DNA of 64,000 bases, taken from Bacteroidota bacterium (lineage in GTDB: Bacteria > Bacteroidota > Bacteroidia > Chitinophagales > Chitinophagaceae). Within the stretch, counting starts at the first letter, position 1. Every line of letters starts with the position of its first letter. The stretch covers positions 115,362 through 179,361 of the forward strand of contig JAEZZY010000040.1 in the NCBI GenBank assembly GCA_023418315.1, read 5' to 3'. The notes under the pieces are model-generated. The model was not told the origin of the DNA. It did not search any database and saw only the letters and a list, made by a program, of their open reading frames with translations. Of the stretch, positions 9,262 to 17,132 are shown piece after piece. The position numbers were made by a program, and so were the translations under genes.

Positions 9262-11133
9262 TTACCTGCCCATATAAACCATAAGCACTTGAATATCGCT
9301 GGGATTGACCCCACTGATCCGGCTTGCCTGTCCTAAGGTATGAGGGCGAATTTTGGTAAGTTTTTGCCGGGCTTCTATGGATAATGCTTGAATTTTTTCA
9401 TAATTGAAGGATTGCGGAATCAAATGGTCTTCCAAATTCAGCATTTTCTTCACGATTTCCTGCTCTTTCTGAATATAAGTATCGTATTTTACCTGTATCT
9501 CCGCCTGTTCCAGTGCCAAATCGTTTAGTTCTTCATCGAGTGCCGCTTTCAGTTCGGTGCTCGTTTCGATTAATTTCTTGATGCCTACACCGGGGCGCAG
9601 CAACAGCTTGGAGGCCTTAGCCTTTTCATTTAGTAAAGGAATTTGGTTTTCCTCAAAATAACCGTTTACTTCCTCCGGATAAACAGAAGTTTGATCCAAG
9701 ATTTGTTTCACGCGCGCTACTTGTTCTTGTTTTCTTTTCATTAATTCGTAGCGCTCTGTCGTAGCCGATCCTATTTGATAGCCCAGCTCTGTAAGCCGGA
9801 AATCGGCATTATCTTGCCGCAGAAGTGTTCGGTATTCGGCACGACTTGTAAACATGCGATAGGGCTCGTCCGTTCCTTTATGGATAAGATCATCTATCAA
9901 CACTCCGATATAGGCATCGCTACGCTTCAATACTACAGGTTCCAATTCCTTCACATTTCGGTGGGCATTAATTCCTGCCATCAATCCTTGGCAGGCAGCT
10001 TCTTCATAGCCTGTAGTACCATTTATTTGTCCGGCAAAGAACAAATTGCGGATATGTTTGGTTTCGAGGGTGATTTTTAATTGGGTAGGGGGAAAATAAT
10101 CGTATTCTATCGCATATCCCGGGCGGAAAAAGCGACATTGTTCAAATCCCGGAACTCTTTTCAAGGCTTGGTATTGTACTTCTTCGGGTAAAGAGGTGCT
10201 AAATCCGTTCACATAAATCTCTACAGTATTCCAGCCTTCGGGTTCTACAAATAATTGATGTCTTTCTTTATCGGCAAAGCGGCTTATTTTATCCTCAATA
10301 CTAGGGCAATAACGGGGTCCGCTGCCTTTGATGCGTCCCTGATACATAGGCGACTGCTCGAAGCCTGTTTTTAAGAGTTCATGAACTGTTTCATTGGTGT
10401 AGGTAATCCAGCAGTGTCGTTGTTGGGAGGGTTTGATTTTAGAAACGGGCAGATAAGAAAACCCTACAATCTCCTCATCCCCCTGCTGTACCTCCATTTT
10501 GGAATAATCCAGCGATCGTCCGTCAATACGAGGGGGCGTACCGGTTTTGAGCCTGTCGCTTTCAAAGCCCAGCTCTATAAGCTGCTCGGTAATACCTGTG
10601 GCTCCTTTCTCACCCATTCTTCCTCCACCAAATTGTTTTTCCCCGATATGGATAACGCCATTTAAAAAAGTACCGTTGGTCAGTACCACGGCTTTTGCCC
10701 GAATCTCCTGTCCCATTCCGGTAATCACTCCTACCACTGTTTCACGTGAAACAATCAATCCCTTCACCATGTCTTGCCAAAAATCTATGTTCGGAGTCGC
10801 TTCAAGCATTTCCCTCCAGGTAGCGGCAAAAAGCATACGGTCGTTTTGAGTACGGGGGCTCCACATACCGGGTCCTTTTGATTTATTCAGCATCCGAAAC
10901 TGAATCATAGACTTATCCGATACAATACCGCTATAACCTCCCATAGCATCTATCTCTCTGACTATCTGACCCTTAGCAATTCCTCCCATAGCCGGGTTGC
11001 AGCTCATCTGTGCGATGGTTTGCATATTCATGGTAATCAACAGAACTTTAGAACCCATATTGGCTGCTACAGCCGCAGCCTCGCAGCCCGCATGACCGGC
11101 CCCCACTACTATGACATCATATTCCTGAAACAT
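9262..11133 (-). CDS. mnmG: tRNA uridine-5-carboxymethylaminomethyl modification enzyme MnmG
   Basis: The 623-residue protein is full-length MnmG (GidA): FAD-binding start YDVIVVGAGHAGCEAA (residues 5-20), the signature GPGMWSPRTQNDR region, the second motif CPSIEDKISRFADKERHQLFVEPEG, and the C-terminal helical domain ending GVNPSDIQVLMVY. With MnmE it installs the cmnm5 or nm5 group on U34 of certain tRNAs. mnmE is not in the window. It leads the mnmG-recX-apaG operon. A -7 box ends four bases before the ATG. A perfect parS site lies within the gene; in many bacteria mnmG is near oriC. Confidence 0.95.
   Translation of the reverse strand: MFQEYDVIVVGAGHAGCEAAAVAANMGSKVLLITMNMQTIAQMSCNPAMGGIAKGQIVREIDAMGGYSGIVSDKSMIQFRMLNKSKGPGMWSPRTQNDRMLFAATWREMLEATPNIDFWQDMVKGLIVSRETVVGVITGMGQEIRAKAVVLTNGTFLNGVIHIGEKQFGGGRMGEKGATGITEQLIELGFESDRLKTGTPPRIDGRSLDYSKMEVQQGDEEIVGFSYLPVSKIKPSQQRHCWITYTNETVHELLKTGFEQSPMYQGRIKGSGPRYCPSIEDKISRFADKERHQLFVEPEGWNTVEIYVNGFSTSLPEEVQYQALKRVPGFEQCRFFRPGYAIEYDYFPPTQLKITLETKHIRNLFFAGQINGTTGYEEAACQGLMAGINAHRNVKELEPVVLKRSDAYIGVLIDDLIHKGTDEPYRMFTSRAEYRTLLRQDNADFRLTELGYQIGSATTERYELMKRKQEQVARVKQILDQTSVYPEEVNGYFEENQIPLLNEKAKASKLLLRPGVGIKKLIETSTELKAALDEELNDLALEQAEIQVKYDTYIQKEQEIVKKMLNLEDHLIPQSFNYEKIQALSIEARQKLTKIRPHTLGQASRISGVNPSDIQVLMVYMGR
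10738..10753. promoter_or_regulatory. parS: parS site (ParB-binding), perfect 16/16
   Basis: TGTTTCACGTGAAACA is an exact match to the bacterial parS consensus, inside mnmG and 1,682 bp from the near-perfect copy in recX. Chance occurrence of a specific 16-mer is negligible at this scale, and two copies within 2 kb fit the usual origin-proximal clustering. Confidence 0.9.
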
Positions 11134-11137
11134 GATG

Positions 11138-11145
11138 CAAAAATA
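11138..11145 (-). promoter_or_regulatory. -7 box positioned for a leaderless mnmG mRNA
   Basis: On the minus strand TATTTTTG matches TAnnTTTG and is followed by four bases and then the mnmG ATG. The geometry equals that at metH and purB. No clear -33 TTG is present at the usual spacing. Confidence 0.5.
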
Positions 11146-11223
11146 AAACCTAAGCTTGGATAATTCCCTATAACGCTATAAGGTATTTTGAAATGGCTTA
11201 GCGTGCTTGCGAAATATAGGCTT

Positions 11224-11252
11224 CATAAAAAAAGCAGCCGTATAGGCTGCTC
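11224..11252 (-). terminator. intrinsic terminator of the T9SS protein gene
   Basis: A 7-bp stem (AGCAGCC/GGCTGCT, loop GTATA, 11233-11251) is followed on the minus strand by a run of seven T. It lies 26 bases past the stop codon of the 651-residue secreted protein gene and upstream of the mnmG promoter region. Confidence 0.8.
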
Positions 11253-11277
11253 TTATAAAATAATTGAAGAAAAAGGT

Positions 11278-13233
11278 TTAGTGAGCCACCGTAAATTTGA
11301 TGATTTCTGCTACGCCTTCTTTCGATTTAACCAATACCATATAATTTCCATCTGCGTATTTAGCCACATCTACCACCAATTTATCGCTATTTCCGGTAAG
11401 GTTTTTATGAACCGCCGTTTCCATTCTTTGACCTAATACACTAAATACGGTGTATTCCAGTTCCTTAGAAGGAATAAGCGTGGTAACATCAAAACTGATG
11501 GTGCTGGCAGCCGGATTAGGATAGGCGGTTATTTCAGCAGTTTTTTGTTTTACCTCTTTTGCAGAAAGCGGTTGCTGCGTGATTTTGAAGGCTATGGAAG
11601 CTACCAAACCGTCTTTTTGCTTGGTGAAGCTGGCGCTGTCTATAGATTCATTAGCAGTAAGTCTTGTACCGTCAAAAGCGAAATTGCTGATAAGGGCATT
11701 GGGTTGTTCCGCTACGAGGTCAATCAGGTTAGAAGTATAATTGATCTGGAAAAATTCGCTGAACTGATCTGCACCGGTAGCATGATTTCTCAAGAACGTA
11801 CGGGGGAGATAGTTAGTTTGCCCGTCGTAACCCAGGAAACAGGTGTTATTTAATTCCACGGCTACCAGATACCAAGCCGCGCCTGTATCCATAGGAGTGA
11901 TTCCCGGAACACCGGTAACATTTACAAAATTCTGTTCGAAATATTGCCCGCTTGTATCCTGACTGGAGTGATAAAGTGTGTTCGATCCGATTAAGGTAAG
12001 CTCACCGGCTTCTACCATAGAGTCTTGCACTACGTTATCCGTCCATTTGAATAGATATACAGAGGATACTTCTCCGTCTAAATTAGCGTTGTTTTCCTTA
12101 CTCATTGTATATTGAGCGCTTATGGCACCGAAATTCCCCATAGGAACATAAAATAAATTACCGGCTATATACGTGCTGACAGAAGCGCTTCCATATCTAT
12201 ATCCAATATTAGATACAGGACGGTTATTCACAAAATCATAACGGCTTTTGCAATAAATATCTTGGGAAACCGAGAAAGTTTGGGTAGCGATATTGTCGCC
12301 GGGAAAATCATCGGCATTGTCGGCGCTCAGCTCATAAGTAGCCGTATAAGTACCGGTAGTGGCAGGATGTAAATCATAGCTGCCGGGAATACCTACGGCT
12401 AAGATAGAATCTGCTTGTGCGAAAGTAGCAAAGCTGAAAGAATCTGTACGTACAGTAGATGCAGCGCCGCTCGTAGGCTGGAAGCTAAGCGTAGATTTAA
12501 GCTGTACATTCGTCTGATCGGCAGAACCGAGATTGGCTATATAAGCCCCGTCAAAAGCTTTCAGGGGAACAGGATTGCCGTTGTTGCTACCCAATTGAGA
12601 AATCGGTACTACCTGTGCATGCCACTGGCTTAAACCGCCGGAGAGAATGCTCAAATCATTGGTAGCGCCTACACCCCAAGTGGTTAAGGAAACTTCTACC
12701 GTCTGGCTGTTGTGGATTTCATTGGCTATAGCAGCGCCATCTGCCTGGGAAATCATAAGCACGGGAATCGTAACCTGATTGCCTACGGCACCGGCGCCCA
12801 TTCCTACAGGGCCTCCGGGTACGTTATTTACAATAATCACAGCAGTAGCGCCTGCATTTTGTCCGGCAAGGGCTTTTGCACCAAATTCGCAATTTCCTCT
12901 GTAAATCATCGCTACTTTACCGGTCATAGAACCTGGCGTAAGCGGGGTGCAGCCGGAAGAATCCGGATCAGCTATAGCTACGGGAATATTTAATAAAGGC
13001 GTGCTGACGTATCCTCCCCAATCGCTGGTATCAGGCATAGTGAATACTTTAGGACCGCTGATAGACAAGGGCGAAGTAACTGAAAAACCTACTCCCACTT
13101 GGTTTATATACCAGTTGTGGTTAGGTGGTGTTACACCACTTAAATCCGGAAATGAAATCGGCTTTGTTACTTGAGCTTCTGACAGAGCGGAAACGCCCAC
13201 AGCCAAGCCCAATAAAAGTGAAAATTTTTTCAT
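11278..13233 (-). CDS. secreted PA-domain protein with type IX secretion C-terminal domain
   Basis: The 651-residue protein has a signal peptide (MKKFSLLLGLAVGVSALSEA), then a protease-associated (PA) domain (GKVAMIYRGNCEFGAKALAGQNAGATAVIIVNN, about residues 105-185), several beta-rich segments, and a C-terminal type A sorting domain (ITAYPNPAASTISFDV to KFTVAH) that directs export by the type IX system and attachment to the cell surface. There is no peptidase active site, so the PA domain probably serves as a binding module. It has its own terminator. It sits between nadA and mnmG without functional link. Role: unknown surface or secreted protein. Confidence 0.85.
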   Translation of the reverse strand: MKKFSLLLGLAVGVSALSEAQVTKPISFPDLSGVTPPNHNWYINQVGVGFSVTSPLSISGPKVFTMPDTSDWGGYVSTPLLNIPVAIADPDSSGCTPLTPGSMTGKVAMIYRGNCEFGAKALAGQNAGATAVIIVNNVPGGPVGMGAGAVGNQVTIPVLMISQADGAAIANEIHNSQTVEVSLTTWGVGATNDLSILSGGLSQWHAQVVPISQLGSNNGNPVPLKAFDGAYIANLGSADQTNVQLKSTLSFQPTSGAASTVRTDSFSFATFAQADSILAVGIPGSYDLHPATTGTYTATYELSADNADDFPGDNIATQTFSVSQDIYCKSRYDFVNNRPVSNIGYRYGSASVSTYIAGNLFYVPMGNFGAISAQYTMSKENNANLDGEVSSVYLFKWTDNVVQDSMVEAGELTLIGSNTLYHSSQDTSGQYFEQNFVNVTGVPGITPMDTGAAWYLVAVELNNTCFLGYDGQTNYLPRTFLRNHATGADQFSEFFQINYTSNLIDLVAEQPNALISNFAFDGTRLTANESIDSASFTKQKDGLVASIAFKITQQPLSAKEVKQKTAEITAYPNPAASTISFDVTTLIPSKELEYTVFSVLGQRMETAVHKNLTGNSDKLVVDVAKYADGNYMVLVKSKEGVAEIIKFTVAH

Positions 13234-13291
13234 ACTTTTTGTTAATTTTATTAGCTAAGTTAAAAATTATTTATTAAAAAACTCACCCAAT

Positions 13292-14290
13292 TTATAACCC
13301 TAATTTTTTACTCATTTCCAACATACGTACAATAGGTACTTTGGCTGCTTCCAGCAAATCTCTGTCCATGGTTATTTCCGGCTCTTCGTATTTCATACAC
13401 AGATAAAGTTTCTCCAGTGTATTCAGTTTCATGTGCGGACAATCGTTGCAGGCGCAAATATTATCCGGCGGGGCAGGAATGAAGGTTTTATGAGGTGATT
13501 TTGTCTGCATCTGGTGCAGGATGCCGGTTTCGGTGCCTACAATAAATGTAGTGCAACTGTCTTCTTCCGTAAATTTCAATAGCTGGGAAGTAGAGCCGAT
13601 AAAATCCGCTTCTCTCAATACAGCTTCTTCACATTCGGGATGCGCTATGAATTTTGCATCGGGATGGCGCTCCTTGAGTTTGATAATTTTTTCCAGGGCA
13701 AATAATTCATGTACCATGCAGGCACCGTTCCACAGCACCATATCCCTGCCGCTTTTCTTATTAATATAGGCACCCAGGTTTTTATCCGGTGCGAAAATTA
13801 TTTTCTGATCCATAGGCAGGCTTTCCACAATCTGCCTGGCATTGGAGCTGGTGCAGATAATATCGCTCAGCGCCTTAATGCCCGCAGAGCAGTTGATATA
13901 GGAAATCACCAGATGATTGGGATGTTGTTCTTTAAAACGCTTGAATAATGGAGGCGGGCAACTGTCGCTCAAGGAGCAGCCGGCTTTCAGATCGGGCAGC
14001 AATACTTTTTTATCCGGATTGAGAATCTTAGCCGTCTCCGCCATAAAATGCACACCGGCAAAAACAATAATGGAAGCATCTGTTTTTTCCGCCTGCTGCG
14101 CCAGCCCCAAACTGTCGCCTATATAATCTGCTATATCTTGTATATCTGACTCCTGATAGTAATGCGCTAACAGGATGGCGTTTTTTTCTTTTTTTAATTT
14201 TTTAATTTCTTCAAAAAGATCGAGCGAGGGGTCTATTTCTTTATCTAAAAAACCACTGGCTAATTTTCTGTTATCCATTTGCACATCCAT
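13292..14290 (-). CDS. nadA: quinolinate synthase NadA
   Basis: The 332-residue protein shows NadA signatures: ILLAHYYQESDIQDIADYIGDSL near residues 39-61, and three cluster cysteines in AGCSLSDSCPP (C105), NGACMVHE and ACNDCPHM, which hold the oxygen-sensitive 4Fe-4S cluster. It condenses iminoaspartate with dihydroxyacetone phosphate to quinolinate in de novo NAD synthesis. nadB and nadC are not in the window. The gene reads away from the AT-rich gap shared with the divergent foldase gene. M1 or M5 may be the start. Confidence 0.93.
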   Translation of the reverse strand: MDVQMDNRKLASGFLDKEIDPSLDLFEEIKKLKKEKNAILLAHYYQESDIQDIADYIGDSLGLAQQAEKTDASIIVFAGVHFMAETAKILNPDKKVLLPDLKAGCSLSDSCPPPLFKRFKEQHPNHLVISYINCSAGIKALSDIICTSSNARQIVESLPMDQKIIFAPDKNLGAYINKKSGRDMVLWNGACMVHELFALEKIIKLKERHPDAKFIAHPECEEAVLREADFIGSTSQLLKFTEEDSCTTFIVGTETGILHQMQTKSPHKTFIPAPPDNICACNDCPHMKLNTLEKLYLCMKYEEPEITMDRDLLEAAKVPIVRMLEMSKKLGL

Positions 14291-14785
14291 AATAATGATA
14301 AAAAAATTTTTTAAAAAAAAGGTTTATTACAATTAGTCTTGTGAATTTGGGGAAATAAAACCGGAATTCAGATTGCAAATTTAAAGACAAGTAACATACC
14401 CGCATCTTTTTTCATTTTCCCACAAAAAAGAACCTTGTAAAATAAGAAAATCCACATTAAAATCTGAATAAGTGGATAAACCGGCTTCTGAAAAAAAGAA
14501 GAGTATGAATAAGAAAAAAGCTGTGAATAGGATACGGATTTCATCCTGATAAATTGTTTTGAAAATAAGAAATAAAACACAGGGAAAAATTTATCCGTCC
14601 CGATTACCACCGCTATGCACAGCAACTAACAATTAAGTAAAATATATATAAAGAACCCCAACTATTTATAGCCTTCTGCCGCTTCCTTGCAAAAAAAAAG
14701 GCGCACACCGCAGTCGGTACTGTTATTCTCAATTTTTCTTATAAATTTGCGCTCCTTATAATCATGTAATAAACGCAAAGCGCTC
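14291..14785. other. AT-rich divergent gap with DnaA-box-like 9-mers (candidate oriC)
   Basis: This 495-bp non-coding gap separates nadA (leftward) and the foldase gene (rightward). It holds several degenerate matches to the DnaA box TTATNCACA or its complement: TTTCCCACA (14416), AAATCCACA (14448), AGTGGATAA (14471, 8/9), TGTGAATAG (14522) and CTATGCACA (14613, 8/9), plus AT tracts at 14301-14319 and 14639-14652. parS sites lie 3.5-5.4 kb to the left and mnmG lies nearby. This fits an origin, but no box is a perfect consensus match and dnaA is absent from the window, so the call is tentative. Confidence 0.4.
14742..14749 (+). promoter_or_regulatory. -7 box of the PpiD-like gene
   Basis: TAAATTTG matches TAnnTTTG perfectly and lies 36 bases before the ATG of the foldase gene. 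The -33 region is not clear. Confidence 0.45.
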
Positions 14786-16933
14786 ATGTCTGTAATACAA
14801 AGTTTGAGAACCAAGTATGGTAAAGTAGTAGGTTTCATCATCGCTATTTCGTTGGTAGGTTTCTTGTTAATGGATGCCGGAGATAACATACGGAAGATTT
14901 TTTCCGGTGAAGAATATATAGCCAAGGTAGAAGGAGAAAAAATAGATCCACGGGATTACTCCATAAGAATAAACGAGCTGGAAGGTTTGTATGCAGCTAT
15001 GGGCAATGATCTGGATGATAATACCAAAGCGCAGATACATACCACCGTGCTGAATGAAATGATCTATGAAAAACTGGTGGCAGGGCAAATGGAAGACCTG
15101 GGATTAGTACTCACTAAAGAAGAAGAAAAGGATCTGATTACCGGCGCTAATCCGCATCCCCTCGTAATGCAGTTTCCTTATTTTAAAAACCCGCAAACCG
15201 GTGCGTTTGACCCGCAGGCACTCATGGCTTTTGAACAAAGAAAAATAGACATGAACAATCCACAGGCACAAAAAGCCATGGAGCAGTGGGAAATGATGAA
15301 AAGCTATATCAAACGCCAGGCCCTGTTGCAAAAATACAGCACGCTCATAGCCGGCGCCGTTTATACGCCTAAGTTTATAAGCGACCTCGCTACCAAAGAC
15401 CAGAGCGTGATGGCAAGCATTCGTTTCGTGAAAGTACCTTATACCACCGTAAACGATAATGAAGTAAAACTAACCGATGCCGATATCAACGACTATATAA
15501 AAAGACATGCGGCGCAATACAGAATAGACGATCCTACCCGCAGTATGGAATATGTAGCTTTTGATGTGCAGCCTTCAAAAGATGATACAGACGCTGTGTT
15601 GAATGTCATCACCAGTTTAAAAGGAGAATTTTCTACCACTACGGACAATGAAAATTTCGTAAATCGTAATTCGGATGAAGCCTATACCGGCACCTATGTA
15701 AGCAAAAAAACCTACATGTCGCAGTATGCCGATTCTATCATCAGCCTGCCCGTGGGCGCGGTATATGGTCCTTATTTTGAAAACGGAAATTATAAACTCA
15801 CCAAAGTAACCGAAAGAACCACCTTGCCGGATTCCGTAAAAGTGCGCCACATTCTGGTGAAAACAAAAGACAGAGGCAGCGACGTGCTTAGCGACAGCGC
15901 CGCTAAGAAAAGAATAGACAGCGTAGAGATTGCCGCAAAAAGCGGAGCGGATTTCAACCAACTGGTAACTACCTATTCCGATGATGAAGGCAGCAAAAAC
16001 ACCGCCGGAGAATATGAGTTTAATTTAGCACAACGTCCGCAAATCTCTAAAGAGTTCGGTGATTTTATCTTTGAAGGAAGAACAGGTGAAAAGAAAATAG
16101 TGAAGGTAGAAAATGACAACTACGCAGGCTATCATTATATAGAAATACTTAGTCAAAAAGATGTGCAACCCGTGGTAAAACTGGCTACAATCGTTAAGCC
16201 TTTGTTTGCCAGCATCGAAACCGAAAATATGGTATATGCCAAAGCCAATGAATTTGCGGGGAAAAACACAACAGCAAAAGCATTTGACGAAAGCATTAAA
16301 AAACAAAATCTCAACAAACTCGTAGCGGATAATGTGAAAGTGAACGATTTTATTATTCCGGGCTTAGGTACCTCCCGCGAGATTATCCGCTGGATGTATG
16401 AAGCTAAAAAAGACGATATCTCTCCCGTGTTTCATTTGGACGGTCGCTATGTAATCGGCAAACTGAATACCATCCGCGAAAAAGGATTAATGCAGGTGGA
16501 TGAAAGCAACCGCCCGATGCTGGAAGCCCAAGTAAAAGCCGAAAAGAAAGCAAAACTAATCGCGGATAAATATAAAGGACAAAGTCTCGATGCCATCTCC
16601 ACTGCTACCGGTATGTTGGTACAAAATGTAGATTCTTTTAACGCGGCAAGCACCTACCTGCCAACACTGGGTTATGAGCCTAAAGCTGTGGGTTATGCCT
16701 TCTTTGACGGACTGAAACCGAATACCGTATCGCCCGGCATCAAAGGACAAGACGGGGTGTTGTTCATCAGCCTGGTGAGCAAACAAAATATAACTCCGAA
16801 CGTGGATTCGGCACAACTGCAACAACAAGCTATGATGCAGACCATGCAACTGAAAAGCAGCGTGAGCAGTATGCTGCAGCAAATCTTGTTGCGAAATGCC
16901 GAAATAAAATACAGTGCGAAAAATTTATATTAA
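14786..16933 (+). CDS. PpiD-like membrane-anchored peptidyl-prolyl isomerase
   Basis: The 715-residue protein has one N-terminal membrane anchor (GKVVGFIIAISLVGFLLM, residues 12-29), a SurA_N-type chaperone region (YIAKVEGEKIDPRDYSIRI onward), and a parvulin domain around residues 350-455 (VKVRHILVKTKD...GADFNQLVTTYSDD). This is the PpiD architecture: a periplasmic chaperone near the translocon that assists outer-membrane and secreted protein folding. The parvulin part reads NTAGEYEFNLAQRPQ where active enzymes often have a GGDLGW-like motif, so isomerase activity may be weak. A second, degenerate parvulin region may follow, as in PpiD. It has its own promoter and terminator. Confidence 0.85.
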   Translation: MSVIQSLRTKYGKVVGFIIAISLVGFLLMDAGDNIRKIFSGEEYIAKVEGEKIDPRDYSIRINELEGLYAAMGNDLDDNTKAQIHTTVLNEMIYEKLVAGQMEDLGLVLTKEEEKDLITGANPHPLVMQFPYFKNPQTGAFDPQALMAFEQRKIDMNNPQAQKAMEQWEMMKSYIKRQALLQKYSTLIAGAVYTPKFISDLATKDQSVMASIRFVKVPYTTVNDNEVKLTDADINDYIKRHAAQYRIDDPTRSMEYVAFDVQPSKDDTDAVLNVITSLKGEFSTTTDNENFVNRNSDEAYTGTYVSKKTYMSQYADSIISLPVGAVYGPYFENGNYKLTKVTERTTLPDSVKVRHILVKTKDRGSDVLSDSAAKKRIDSVEIAAKSGADFNQLVTTYSDDEGSKNTAGEYEFNLAQRPQISKEFGDFIFEGRTGEKKIVKVENDNYAGYHYIEILSQKDVQPVVKLATIVKPLFASIETENMVYAKANEFAGKNTTAKAFDESIKKQNLNKLVADNVKVNDFIIPGLGTSREIIRWMYEAKKDDISPVFHLDGRYVIGKLNTIREKGLMQVDESNRPMLEAQVKAEKKAKLIADKYKGQSLDAISTATGMLVQNVDSFNAASTYLPTLGYEPKAVGYAFFDGLKPNTVSPGIKGQDGVLFISLVSKQNITPNVDSAQLQQQAMMQTMQLKSSVSSMLQQILLRNAEIKYSAKNLY

Positions 16934-16957
16934 ACAAGGATAAAAATAATCAGAAAG

Positions 16958-16987
16958 AACGGGGCTATACAGGCTCCGTTTTTTTTG
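16958..16987 (+). terminator. intrinsic terminator of the PpiD-like gene
   Basis: An 8-bp stem (AACGGGGC/GCTCCGTT with one G-U pair) around a 7-base loop is followed by a run of six or more T, 25 bases past the stop. Confidence 0.85.
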
Positions 16988-17132
16988 TTTTACACAGGGA
17001 TTACAAGTTGCCCAAAAAAACGCTTTGCTCTTTGTGGAAATATAAGACAGGAAAAATACCTTGCACCGATAGTGATGAAAAGGCTTACTCGATTTCTCAC
17101 CGTACCTTAGCCAAAATTTTTGCGAAGCAACC

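Noticed and set aside
14368..14625. 85-codon leftward frame in the nadA-ppiD gap
   Set aside because: Composition is that of AT-rich non-coding DNA, there is no promoter or family resemblance, and it overlaps the DnaA-box-like cluster.
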